Of a stretch of DNA of 64,000 bases, positions 47,032 to 56,394 are shown piece after piece. Below the pieces are notes generated by a model that made no database searches, was not told the DNA's origin, and was given only the letters and a program-made list of their open reading frames with translations. The stretch spans positions 93,081-157,080 of the forward strand of contig NZ_JASJDK010000002.1 in the NCBI RefSeq assembly GCF_030065675.1, in the 5' to 3' direction. Position 1 is the stretch's first letter. The number at the start of each line of letters is the position of its first letter. The DNA comes from Mastigocoleus sp. MO_188.B34 (lineage in GTDB: Bacteria; Cyanobacteriota; Cyanobacteriia; Cyanobacteriales; Nostocaceae). The position numbers were made by a program, and so were the translations under genes.

Positions 47032-48414
47032 ATGACAATAGATTTACGTCGTTTTTTCCAAGTTACAAACCCCAGTAAAACTTTAGCAATTGAAAATTTA
47101 GAAGACCAAAAGTATTACATCGATTTTTCCTCTGTGCGCGGTGGTAAAATCATTGCAGAATTAAAGGATAAAATTACATTCTTTTCCCCAGATGAACCCA
47201 CATGTATGTTATTCACCGGACATATAGGCTGTGGTAAATCTACAGAATTGTTAAGATTAAAGGTTGAACTGGAAAAAGAGGGTTTTCATGTAGTCTATTT
47301 TGAATCTAGTGAAGACCTAGAAATGGCTGATGTTGATACTGCTGATGTGTTATTGGCGATCGCTCGTCGTGTCAGTCAAAGTTTAAATCTTATCGACATC
47401 AATATTAATCCCAATCGAGTCAGTAAACTTAAGCAATTACTACAAGGTGCTGTAGATATTTTAAATAGTGATTTGCAGTCTGTAAAATTTAAGATTCCAG
47501 GATTAGGAGATGTTGGTATATCTTCCCAGGATGAAAACCATGAAGAACAATTGTCTCTCGCTTTTGGGATTGGAGAAATCACCACCAGGATTAAAAGTGA
47601 TGTTAAACTGCGACATAAACTTAATCAGTATTTGGGACCACAAAAAAATCAACTCGTTGAAGCAATTAATCAAGAATTACTCCAACCCGCGATCGCAGCT
47701 TTAAAGACAATAGGGAAAAAAGGCTTAGTAGTAGTTGTAGATAACCTCGACCGGGTTGACAGTCGAGCTAAAGCTTGGGGACGTCCTCAACAAGAATATT
47801 TATTTATCGATCAAAGTGAATATCTAACTAAACTTGATTGTCATCTAGTTTATACCATGCCTTTAGCCTTAATGTTTTCCGATGGTTATGGAAATCTAAC
47901 TCAGCGTTTTCCTGAGGATCCAAAAGTTTTACCAATGGTACCAGTGCAATTAAAGGATGGTAGTGATGATACAACTGGAATGATGTTATTGCAGCAAATG
48001 GTTTTAGCAAGAGCTTTTCCTGAAGTTAAACCCCAAGAGCGTCTCAATAAAATAACAGAAATATTTGATGAACCAGCAAGTTTATATCGCTTATGTCGCA
48101 TCAGTGGTGGTCATGTGCGAGACCTACTAAGGTTATTGAATAACTGGATTCAAAAACAAAGAGATTTACCCTTAAGTCGTCAAACTTTAGAAACATTAAT
48201 TCGTTCTCGTTGCAATGAAATGACAATGCAGATTTCCGATGATGAATGGGAATTACTCCGTCAGGTAAAGGAACGGAAAAAAGTCGGAGGTGATCGAGAA
48301 TATCAAAAGTTAATTCACTCTCGACTGGTATTTGAATATCGCGATCGCCATGGTGAGTCTTGGTTTGATATTAACCCAATTATTGCCCAAGCAACTGAGT
48401 TAAAGAGTAAGTAA
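47032..48414 (+). CDS. P-loop NTPase, STAND/KAP-like, first of a pair
   Basis: Soluble protein of 460 residues. Walker A is GHIGCGKS (63-70), and Walker B is VVVVDNLDRVD with Asp237. An Arg-rich sensor-like region (CRISGGHVRDLLRLL, about 355-370) and a winged-helix-like C-terminus (EWELLRQVKERKKV, then LIHSRLVFEYRD) follow. The layout resembles Cdc6/Orc- and KAP-like signalling ATPases. One base separates it from the next gene, so the two are translationally linked. Together they could form a signalling or defence pair in which one senses and the other is an effector; no effector domain is visible in this member. Confidence 0.8.
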   Translation: MTIDLRRFFQVTNPSKTLAIENLEDQKYYIDFSSVRGGKIIAELKDKITFFSPDEPTCMLFTGHIGCGKSTELLRLKVELEKEGFHVVYFESSEDLEMADVDTADVLLAIARRVSQSLNLIDININPNRVSKLKQLLQGAVDILNSDLQSVKFKIPGLGDVGISSQDENHEEQLSLAFGIGEITTRIKSDVKLRHKLNQYLGPQKNQLVEAINQELLQPAIAALKTIGKKGLVVVVDNLDRVDSRAKAWGRPQQEYLFIDQSEYLTKLDCHLVYTMPLALMFSDGYGNLTQRFPEDPKVLPMVPVQLKDGSDDTTGMMLLQQMVLARAFPEVKPQERLNKITEIFDEPASLYRLCRISGGHVRDLLRLLNNWIQKQRDLPLSRQTLETLIRSRCNEMTMQISDDEWELLRQVKERKKVGGDREYQKLIHSRLVFEYRDRHGESWFDINPIIAQATELKSK

Positions 48415-48415
48415 A

Positions 48416-51043
48416 ATGGGAACCGAAAAATCAGAAAATTGGGAAACAACTCCATCTAATGAAGAAGTATTAGAAGAACTTGTTTGGACTTTAGAAAGTT
48501 CCAGAGGTGAATTTAAACTAATTTTGGCGCGTTGCAACTATTTGCGGTTGCGATCGCAATTGGTAAAACGCTTGCAAGTTCTCACAGATATTGATATCCA
48601 AGTTCTCCAACTCCAACGAAGCGATAAAACACTTTACACCACAATTCATGCTCAACTGCAAGCTCGACTCAAAAATCAGCTTGGTTGCAAACAACCGGAA
48701 GCTTTAATGGTTTTTAATTTAGAGTCGGTTTCTGACATTACCCAAATGTTTAGTACCACCAACCAAGTAAGGGAGGAATTCCGCAAACATTTTCACTTTC
48801 CCGTTGTTTTATGGGTAACAGACGAAGTTCTACATCAATTTTTGCATTCAGCCAGTGATTTTGAAAGTTGGGCTACAAGCATTGAATTTTCTTTTTCCAC
48901 ACCAGAGTTAATTAGATCTTTGCAAAAAGATAGTGATGCATTATTTACCAGCGCGATGGCTGCAGATATGTATGATATTGGCTGGGAAATGGGTTATTTA
49001 CGACGTCGAGAAATTACTAGTGCTTTAAAAGATTTAGAACGACGGAAACAAAAGCTCGAACCAGTCCTCAAAGCAAATGTGGAATTTGTGCAGGGACAGA
49101 ACGCCTATCTCAAGAATCAAATTACTATAGCTTTGAAACATTATCACCAAAGCCTGGATTTTTGGTCTAGATATGTAGCTTGTCCTAGAGACATTATTTA
49201 CTCTGGAGACCTAGCATGCTATGTCTCTACAATTAAAAGAAAAAAATTCATTGCTAAATTGAAGATAGGTTTGATTATGTTTAATATCGGGTTGTGTTAT
49301 TGGGAACGAGCACAAACCCATCGAGTCCAATCCCAGAATGATTTGGAGCAAGCCAAAAGTTACTTTCAGCAAAGTATTAATACCTTTACAGAAACTGACC
49401 GTCCTCATCTAGTAGCTAAATTTATCAACTCCCTAGGTGAGGTCTTGCGACAGTTAAAAGTTTGGCGTGAGTTACTTTCCCTTGCAGAAAATTCTTTGGG
49501 ATTGCAACAATTATATGGAAACACCATACAAGTAGCTCAAACCTACAGTTTTTTTGCAGAAGTTGCATATCACCAAAAACGTTGGCTGGATACAAAACAT
49601 TACATATATAAAGCACTACATAACCTTAGTAAAGTTAAATCACCACCCCAATCGCACCGTAGCTTATATCTGATGTTATTAGCTCAAGCTGAAAATAAGC
49701 TTGGACAAGTACCCAGAGCCTTAAAGCATCTGCAAATGGCTGCAGATATTGGTATCCAAAGCAATCCACATCAATATATACGGATTTTGCGATCGCTGCG
49801 TTCTTTATACCGGGAGCAAAAGCAATATCTCCAAGCTTTTCGCACTAAACTTCAAGAGCGTTTCGTCGAACAACAATATGGTTGGCGAGCATTCGTTGGT
49901 CCAGGAATATTACAATCTGTACAACAATCAAAGTTAAAGAATTTTGTAGAGACGCCATATGTTTCCCTGCGGGAACGCTTTGCTAACGCGTCTCTACATG
50001 GGGTTGCACCGGAAATTTTCGCGTCCGGTAGAAAGCGTGATATCGAACATTTACTAGAAAGAATAGCCCGTCCTGACTATAAACTCATAGTAATTCATGG
50101 ATATCCCGGTGTCGGTAAAAGCTCTTTAGTACAAGCCGGACTTTTACCTGCAGTCAGACAAAGATACCTTGGGACTCAAGATATAATTCCCATACAAATA
50201 ACTGATTATCATTACTGGACGAAACAGTTAGTAGAACTCTTATTAAATACTCTTAAACAGAAAAATATAATTGTTGAGAATCAAGACCACTCATTTGATA
50301 ATATTCTTAGATTACTCAAGAAGTGCGAAGAAAAAAATATCCGTATATTATTGATTTTTGACCATTTAGAAGAACTTTTATCAATTGAAAATTTACCAAT
50401 TAAAAGAAAACTTTTTTTTCGATTTATCTCTAAATGTTTAAATATCCTTACTGTTAAAATAATTATTCTCCTAAGACAAGAATATTTATATATTTTATCT
50501 GATATCAATTCACATTACACTCCCAGTATTATTAATGACATCTACCATAGTGATGTTCTTTATCAAGTTGGGAATATTTCTATTAATGAAGTCAAGCCAT
50601 TAATTGAGGATCTAACTAAATTATCTAACTTTCATTTAGAAGAAGCTTTAATAGAACATTTAGTAGAAGAATTAGCAACAGGAACAGCAGAAGTTAGTCC
50701 TTTAGAGTTACAAGTTTTGGGAACACAATTACAAACAGAAAATATTACCACATTGGAGCAATATTTTACTTGGGGACCAAAGTCAAGGTTTATCCAACGT
50801 TATATTCAAGAAGTAATTACCGATTGCGGTGATGAGAATAAACAAGCTGCCGAATTAGTAATTGAGTTACTGACAAATAATATTAGTAAATTCACTATCC
50901 AAACCAACACAGAATTAGCAGAAAAACTATCTTTATTAGCTGTCAATCTAAAAGTCAAAAAAAGAAATATCCAGAAAAGTCAACTCAATTTAGTATTACA
51001 AATTTTTATTGAGTCAGGTGTAGTCTCCTTATTATCGTCATAA
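48416..51043 (+). CDS. TPR + STAND NTPase protein
   Basis: Large soluble protein of 875 residues. Residues about 1-185 form an alpha/beta domain of unknown type. Residues about 215-500 are helical with TPR-like units (for example AKFINSLGEVLRQLKVWRELLSLAENSL). A second P-loop domain follows after residue 530: GREIAR-like entry (SGRKRDIEHLLERIA), Walker A GYPGVGKS (562-569) and Walker B LLIFDHLEELL (Asp649), typical of nSTAND1. Residues 511-528 (VETPYVSLRERFANASLH) are encoded by a GTAGAGACG-family DNA repeat, in frame. It starts ATG one base after the previous stop. STAND proteins switch on ligand binding and often act in defence or signalling; the specific role is not known. Confidence 0.85.
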   Translation: MGTEKSENWETTPSNEEVLEELVWTLESSRGEFKLILARCNYLRLRSQLVKRLQVLTDIDIQVLQLQRSDKTLYTTIHAQLQARLKNQLGCKQPEALMVFNLESVSDITQMFSTTNQVREEFRKHFHFPVVLWVTDEVLHQFLHSASDFESWATSIEFSFSTPELIRSLQKDSDALFTSAMAADMYDIGWEMGYLRRREITSALKDLERRKQKLEPVLKANVEFVQGQNAYLKNQITIALKHYHQSLDFWSRYVACPRDIIYSGDLACYVSTIKRKKFIAKLKIGLIMFNIGLCYWERAQTHRVQSQNDLEQAKSYFQQSINTFTETDRPHLVAKFINSLGEVLRQLKVWRELLSLAENSLGLQQLYGNTIQVAQTYSFFAEVAYHQKRWLDTKHYIYKALHNLSKVKSPPQSHRSLYLMLLAQAENKLGQVPRALKHLQMAADIGIQSNPHQYIRILRSLRSLYREQKQYLQAFRTKLQERFVEQQYGWRAFVGPGILQSVQQSKLKNFVETPYVSLRERFANASLHGVAPEIFASGRKRDIEHLLERIARPDYKLIVIHGYPGVGKSSLVQAGLLPAVRQRYLGTQDIIPIQITDYHYWTKQLVELLLNTLKQKNIIVENQDHSFDNILRLLKKCEEKNIRILLIFDHLEELLSIENLPIKRKLFFRFISKCLNILTVKIIILLRQEYLYILSDINSHYTPSIINDIYHSDVLYQVGNISINEVKPLIEDLTKLSNFHLEEALIEHLVEELATGTAEVSPLELQVLGTQLQTENITTLEQYFTWGPKSRFIQRYIQEVITDCGDENKQAAELVIELLTNNISKFTIQTNTELAEKLSLLAVNLKVKKRNIQKSQLNLVLQIFIESGVVSLLSS
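49946..49997 (+). repeat. GTAGAGACG palindromic repeat inside a coding sequence
   Basis: 52-bp repeat bounded by GTAGAGACG and CGCGTCTCTAC. It is in frame with the STAND gene, encodes residues 511-528 and lies in the linker between the TPR region and the NTPase. It matches the intergenic repeat at 46797-46849 (opposite orientation) in its TATGTTTCCCTGCGG core. Confidence 0.9.
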
Positions 51044-51140
51044 AATTGTCACATATTATGATTTTTCATTTCTAAAAAACCCAAAAATCCAACACCTTAG
51101 AGGATGTTTCACAAGTCATATTATTTACCTCATATATCTT

Positions 51141-51206
51141 GGCTCCCCCTAAATCCCCCGCTGTATTGGGGGACTTTTGCCCCCTTTTTTAGGGGGTTGG
51201 GGGATC
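51141..51206. repeat. CCCCCTAAATCCCCC-type repeat
   Basis: A run of C-blocks and G-blocks: CCCCCTAAATCCCCC, then ATTGGGGG, then GCCCCCTTTTTTAGGGGG. It can form two hairpins. The same core (reverse orientation) lies inside the MITE-like element at 23.48-23.52 kb. It follows the STAND gene and may terminate it. Confidence 0.7.
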
Positions 51207-51311
51207 TCAATAGTGAAACTTGGTAATAAGCTTTGTTTTTAAAATATCCTCTCAGGTTAAGAGCATTTAGGGAGTTTAGAAGCGGATTGGGGAAACCTGG
51301 CTAACAAAAAC

Positions 51312-52184
51312 ATGAAGAAACACAAACATTTTATTGTTCCACCTGGGAAGCAAATTTCCCTGGATAAAGATTACGACCCGGCTTACATAGATGACTATAG
51401 CAAGAAAAAAGATGCTCAAAATAAATTAAGCGCAGGTATCAAACAACTAGCTATTTATCAAGATATTCTCTATGCCCAAAATACCTATGCTTTATTATTA
51501 GTTTTTCAAGCAATGGATGCTGCGGGAAAAGACAGTACCATTAAACATGTGATGTCTGGTGTTAATCCCCAAGGTTGTCAAGTGTTTAGCTTTAAAGCTC
51601 CTTCGGAAGAAGAACTAGATCATGATTATCTTTGGCGAAGTTATAAAGCATTACCCGAACGCGGTAGAATCGGCATTTTTAACCGTTCCTATTATGAAGA
51701 AGTATTAATAGTCCGGGTTCACCCAGAAGTACTCTATAAGCAACAACTGACGGAATTTCCAGACGGAGATAAGATTTGGCTTTCTCGGTTTGAGGAAATT
51801 AATAATTTTGAAAAATATCTGGTAAATAATGGAATTATTGTCCTCAAATTTTTTCTAAATTTATCAAAAGAAGAACAGAAAAAACGCTTTTTAAAACGAA
51901 TAGATACACCAGAAAAAAACTGGAAGTTTTCTAGAAGTGATGTACGGGAGCGGAAATTTTGGGATAAATACATGCACGCTTATGAAGAAGTTTTTAACCA
52001 CACCAGTACTCCTTGGGCTCCCTGGTATATAATTCCTGCAGATCGTAAATGGTTTACTCGGCTTACTGTGGCTGATATTATTTGCACAAAATTAGAAAAA
52101 CTAAATTTAAAATATCCTAGTGTTACAGAAGAAAAAAAACAACATCTTTTAGAAGCAAAAGAAATGCTCGAAAGAGAAGAGTAA
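51312..52184 (+). CDS. ppk2: Polyphosphate kinase 2 family protein
   Basis: Protein of 290 residues transferring phosphate between polyphosphate and nucleotides. The P-loop is [19 protein letters not shown], followed by [25 protein letters not shown] and the lid/Walker B region [19 protein letters not shown], with C-terminal [11 protein letters not shown]. The MDAAGKD and NPQGCQV motifs fit the PPK2 subgroup acting on AMP or ADP; exact class is uncertain. It is separate from the STAND genes by about 270 bp with repeat DNA. Confidence 0.94.
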   Translation: MKKHKHFIVPPGKQISLDKDYDPAYIDDYSKKKDAQNKLSAGIKQLAIYQDILYAQNTYALLLVFQAMDAAGKDSTIKHVMSGVNPQGCQVFSFKAPSEEELDHDYLWRSYKALPERGRIGIFNRSYYEEVLIVRVHPEVLYKQQLTEFPDGDKIWLSRFEEINNFEKYLVNNGIIVLKFFLNLSKEEQKKRFLKRIDTPEKNWKFSRSDVRERKFWDKYMHAYEEVFNHTSTPWAPWYIIPADRKWFTRLTVADIICTKLEKLNLKYPSVTEEKKQHLLEAKEMLEREE

Positions 52185-52787
52185 ACAGTTTTCAGTTTAT
52201 GGCTAACGCCACGCTCTTACGAGCTAAATTTATCAGCTATCAGTTATTATTTATCAGTACGGGAATATACTGAATATTGCTAAATAAATCACATTTATTC
52301 CTGAATTTACTACTGAATTAGGAAGAGGTAATTATCGGAGCTGTGAAAATAACAAAGTAGTCCACAAGGACATAGTTTTTGTTAAGCCACAGCGATGATT
52401 TCATTCTCAGAATTTTCTCATTGCTCTGATAATCTTTCATTGCTCTGATAATCTTTCATTTAATATTTTCTCATGCCCTATTTAGATTACATTCTCACAA
52501 GAATATTATGTTTGTGCAAAGTTGCTTTTAGTCGTTTGCACTGATGTTAGACCTGAATTCAGAAGCTAAGTTGATTATGCACACTAGAGTTTGTGTGACA
52601 TTATTTACATTGACCTCAGGAAATAATTATAAAATATAACGACACTATGCTTTTTTAGTATGTGCGTTTATGCAAAGCTAAAGGCTTTAATTTTACAAAA
52701 ATAATAGTTTTGCAAAAACTCTCGCAAAAAAAAGCTGCGTTTTTACACGCAGTTGAAAAAGTCATAAATTGCTATTTACTACCGAAC
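52185..52787. other. Leader region of the surface operon
   Basis: About 600 bp between ppk2 and the first surface-protein gene. At about 52421-52459 the 20-bp unit CATTGCTCTGATAATCTTT occurs twice in tandem. An open frame continues upstream of 52788 to a GTG at 52662, but those 42 residues are basic and do not look like part of the protein; they may be leader DNA. Confidence 0.5.
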
Positions 52788-55316
52788 ATGTCACAAAAAA
52801 AGAATTTTGTCAACAAAAAAGCTAAGATCTATCGTTCCTTGATCGCAGCGACACTAGTAGTTAACGGTATCTTTCAATTTGTTGCTCCAGTTTTATCTGA
52901 AGGTACAAGTGCTGGTACGTCGATTAGTAACACCGCAACTGCAACTTATGAAGACCCCAACAATCCAGGGACAACAATCAATACCACATCTAACACAGTT
53001 GTTGTAACCGTTGCTGAAGTTGCAGGTATCACCGTTACAGCTGCTGGTACTACGCTACAGAATGACGTTGATGGGGATAGTGCTGCAGACGCTGGCGATA
53101 CTGTTTACTTTAACTACACCGTTACTAACGTTGGTAATGACCCCACACAATTCAGAATTCCTAACCTAGCAAGTACAACAGGTCCAGCAACTGTTTCTGG
53201 GAATTTAGAATACAGTACTGATGGTGGTACGACTTGGACAGAAATCACTGCTACTGAAGCCACAGTACCTGATATTCCGGTTAACGGGACAGTACAAGTT
53301 CGCGTTCCTGTTACGGTAGCAGCTGGCGCTCAAGCAAACGACATAATCACTGTTAAGTTGGGTGATACTCCTGGTGATGACCAAAACCAACTAAGAAGTC
53401 CAGATGGTGGTGACGTTTACACCGTAGATAACCCCGATGGTGCTACCGATGAAGTTGCCGGTGCACCTGTAAACGGTGTTCGTGAAGCTAGCGCCACTCA
53501 ACAAGTTACAGTCGATGCATCCTTGAAGACCTATGCATTAGCAAAGGTTCTCAAAGAGCGAAGTGACTACAGTAATAATGGAACCCTAACCGACATTACC
53601 GACGATACTTTAACCTACGATCTCAGCTTGGAAGTTGAACAGAATGACCCCACCAACAATGGAATTACCCCTGCACCATTGGTTGGTAGAAATATCACCC
53701 TCGATGGTGTAACTGAATCCCGTATTTTAGTTTCTGATGCAATTCCAGCTGGTACAGATTTAGCAAGTGTTCCTGCTGCACCTCCTGGTTGGCAAGTAGT
53801 TTACACCACAAGTAATGTAACAACAGATGCTAATGCAGCTAACTGGGAGACAACCGCACCCGCTGACCTAACAACTGTAACCCGTATTGGTTTTGTTAAT
53901 AATCCTGCTATCGTCACCTCTGTAAACCCCGGTCAAACTGTTACAGGTTTCCAAATTATACTTGAGGTTGAGCCAGGCGCATCTGCACCATTAACTGTCA
54001 ATAACATCGCTCAGTTATTTGGTAGTACTCCCGATAACGATGGTGACCCTGCAACTCAAGGTGCACCAGTATTTGATGAATCGGGTGACCAAAATCCCAG
54101 TAACTTTAATGATGATGGTACGCCGCTAACAGGAACAGATACTGATGCTGATGGTATCCCTGATACATTACCTGACACTGTTGTGGATGATGGTTTCATC
54201 GATGATCCTGCTGATGCAACCAATACAGGAATTGACACCGGTAATAACAACAGTGCTACAGGTAGTGAAGGTGGTGAACTTAACCAGTTTGTGATCGACC
54301 CCAGTGCAACCGCACTATTGAATGGTCCTGAAGGTTCTCCAGATGCGGTTGGTCCTACAGATAACAATGACGACTTCACTAATAAATCTTCCTTAGTACC
54401 ACCTAATACTGTACCCGACCAAGGTAATACTATCGATCCAGCAGCCGTACCTTTCACTAACACCATTCAAAACGGTGGTAATGCTCCTGCGGACATTTCA
54501 CTTATCCCCACCCCACCTGACAACCCTGCAGACTTACCTGCTGGTACTACGGTAACTGTGAGTTACCAAGATCAGTCCAGGACTTATACTTGGGATGGAA
54601 CTCAATTTGATAACCCCACCGACTTCATTACTGTTTCTGCTGTTCCATCAGGTGGTGATGTCAACTACGGTGTAGAAGTCAACTTACCAGCCAATACACC
54701 TTTATCTACTGATTTAAATGACCCTGCAGATCCAAATTCTGGTACTATTGGTGGTTTCCCTGTTCCCATCACCGCTTTTGTTGATGATGCAACCCCTGGT
54801 TTCCAAGGAACAGAGACAAATAATCGCACTATAGATCGGGTATATACTGGCTTCTTAAGACTCCTCAAAGAGTCGAGAGTATTACAAGGAGATGGAAACC
54901 CACCATTAGCTGGTCAAGACCAATTCAGTACCGATCCGAAGCAACCTTCTTCAGGTAACATCATTGAATATCGAATTACCTACAACAATATTTCTGACCC
55001 TGAAGCTGGTACTGGTAACATTACTTTAAATGCTGACAAAGTGGTAATTGAAGAGGATGGTACCACTGGCGGTAACAACTGGGCGCTTGATAATGATGGC
55101 GATAACATAATCGATACCAGTAACATTGTTGGTAGTGCTCAAGATTCTGGTAATGCAAATATCTTATTCTATAGTGGTAATCCATCGACAACAACTGCAC
55201 AGGATCAAACCGGTACAACTGTTGATACTGACGTCACCAAGTACGTAGATGAAGTCACAGGAATTATCTTACCAGGTCAGTCAGAAAACTTTACCTTCCA
55301 ACGTAAGGTTAACTAG
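52788..55316 (+). CDS. Large exported DUF11-like surface protein
   Basis: Protein of 842 residues from the ATG at 52788. A signal peptide lies at about 1-38 (IAATLVVNGIFQFVAPVLS). The mature part is Asp/Asn/Thr/Gly/Pro-rich, almost without Lys or Cys, and built of beta domains. It begins TSISNTATATYEDPNNPGT, a DUF11/isopeptide-type start, and contains calcium-binding-like loops such as TDTDADGIPDTLPDT and DNDGDPATQG. Further domains carry VTVSYQDQSRTYTWDG and RLLKESRVLQGD...YRITYNN. This composition is typical of extracellular fibres or S-layer-like proteins. It lies first in a same-strand set of four genes. The start could be at 52662, but the signal peptide fits 52788. Confidence 0.8.
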   Translation: MSQKKNFVNKKAKIYRSLIAATLVVNGIFQFVAPVLSEGTSAGTSISNTATATYEDPNNPGTTINTTSNTVVVTVAEVAGITVTAAGTTLQNDVDGDSAADAGDTVYFNYTVTNVGNDPTQFRIPNLASTTGPATVSGNLEYSTDGGTTWTEITATEATVPDIPVNGTVQVRVPVTVAAGAQANDIITVKLGDTPGDDQNQLRSPDGGDVYTVDNPDGATDEVAGAPVNGVREASATQQVTVDASLKTYALAKVLKERSDYSNNGTLTDITDDTLTYDLSLEVEQNDPTNNGITPAPLVGRNITLDGVTESRILVSDAIPAGTDLASVPAAPPGWQVVYTTSNVTTDANAANWETTAPADLTTVTRIGFVNNPAIVTSVNPGQTVTGFQIILEVEPGASAPLTVNNIAQLFGSTPDNDGDPATQGAPVFDESGDQNPSNFNDDGTPLTGTDTDADGIPDTLPDTVVDDGFIDDPADATNTGIDTGNNNSATGSEGGELNQFVIDPSATALLNGPEGSPDAVGPTDNNDDFTNKSSLVPPNTVPDQGNTIDPAAVPFTNTIQNGGNAPADISLIPTPPDNPADLPAGTTVTVSYQDQSRTYTWDGTQFDNPTDFITVSAVPSGGDVNYGVEVNLPANTPLSTDLNDPADPNSGTIGGFPVPITAFVDDATPGFQGTETNNRTIDRVYTGFLRLLKESRVLQGDGNPPLAGQDQFSTDPKQPSSGNIIEYRITYNNISDPEAGTGNITLNADKVVIEEDGTTGGNNWALDNDGDNIIDTSNIVGSAQDSGNANILFYSGNPSTTTAQDQTGTTVDTDVTKYVDEVTGIILPGQSENFTFQRKVN

Positions 55317-55421
55317 ATAAGTCTTCAACTTTAGGGGTGTTGGTTACCATCCAACATCTCTGAGTAACATCACTCTTAGTAATTTTACTTAAACTCAGTT
55401 CATTTAAAGAGGTTATCGGTC

Positions 55422-56000
55422 GTGAAAATCAAACATGGTTCAATTGCAGGTTTAGGTGCTTTAGCTTTAATTGCAAGTATTTCCTTTAGCAGTCAAATTC
55501 CAGTTGTTGCAAATTTATTCAGTGGTGGAAGTGCGATAGCGCAAAATTCCATTGAAAAAGGAAAAGTACAACTGAATTTGCAAGTTGAAAAGAAAGTAAT
55601 TAAAACAACAGAAGATGGTAAGCAAGAGATTTCTTGGAAAGCTTTAGAAGGTCAAGCAAAAGTACAACCAGGAGACGTACTACGTTATAAGGTTAATGCT
55701 GGAAATAATGGCGATAAAGCAGTAAAAAATCTGGCTATCAATCAACCAATTCCCTCGGGAATGAAGTACGTAATTAAATCTGCAACTGTAGGACAAAACA
55801 AAGGTGCAAAAATAACTTACAGTATTGATGGTGGTAAAACCTTTGTTGAAAATCCCACAGTAAAAGTCAAGCTAGAAAATGGCGAAGTGGAAACTCGTCC
55901 CGCACCTGCTGAAGCTTACACTCACGCTCGCTGGAACTTTGGTGAATCAGTTGCAGCAAAATCCTCAGTAGAAGGTAGCGTACAGGTGACAGTGAAGTAA
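55422..56000 (+). CDS. Exported DUF11-domain protein
   Basis: Protein of 192 residues starting with GTG. A signal peptide lies at about 1-40 (LGALALIASISFSSQIPVVA...AIA). A single DUF11 domain follows: VEKKVIKTTEDGKQEISW, VQPGDVLRYKVNAGNNGDKAVKNLAI and a closing FGESVAAKSSVEGSVQVTV. AGAGG precedes the GTG. It sits 105 bp after the large surface protein and shares its fold, so it may be a minor subunit or tip. Confidence 0.85.
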   Translation: MKIKHGSIAGLGALALIASISFSSQIPVVANLFSGGSAIAQNSIEKGKVQLNLQVEKKVIKTTEDGKQEISWKALEGQAKVQPGDVLRYKVNAGNNGDKAVKNLAINQPIPSGMKYVIKSATVGQNKGAKITYSIDGGKTFVENPTVKVKLENGEVETRPAPAEAYTHARWNFGESVAAKSSVEGSVQVTVK

Positions 56001-56028
56001 CTGAAATACTAGAGAAACATAACCATGT

Positions 56029-56053
56029 AGAGACGTTGCATTGCAACGTCTCT
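56029..56053. repeat. GTAGAGACG-family palindrome
   Basis: AGAGACGTTGCA and TGCAACGTCTCT, a 12-bp perfect stem around a single base, preceded by GT. Possible terminator of the DUF11 gene. Confidence 0.8.
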
Positions 56054-56267
56054 CAGATATCGTAATGTCTCTCAGATAAAAACCTCTCAGACAAAAAGAA
56101 ATATTAGAACTCCAGCAAAAGTTCCTTCTAAACCCATATTTTTCCAATACAACCTATATCAATTATTATTCCCTGTTTCCGAATCCCCGCTTGCCAATTC
56201 CCAGTAGCTAATTCCTTAATATAACTCAATACAGTTCAGTTAAGACTTTTTTTAAAAAAATAACACT

Positions 56268-56295
56268 GTAGAGACGCGACATGTCGCGTCTCTAC
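56268..56295. repeat. GTAGAGACG-family perfect palindrome
   Basis: 28-bp perfect palindrome with arms GTAGAGACGCGACA and TGTCGCGTCTCTAC. Confidence 0.85.
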
Positions 56296-56394
56296 AAAAG
56301 AAATTTAGGCTTATCTGAACCGTATTGTAATATAACTTGATTCTATCTAAATATTATACCCTTCACGCCAGATAATTTATAGGAGAAAAAATAA

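Larger units (their letters stand above)
56001..56394. other. Spacer with two palindromic repeats
   Basis: About 390 bp in the surface locus, without a gene. It contains repeats at 56029-56053 and 56268-56295, and AT-rich DNA. Confidence 0.5.
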
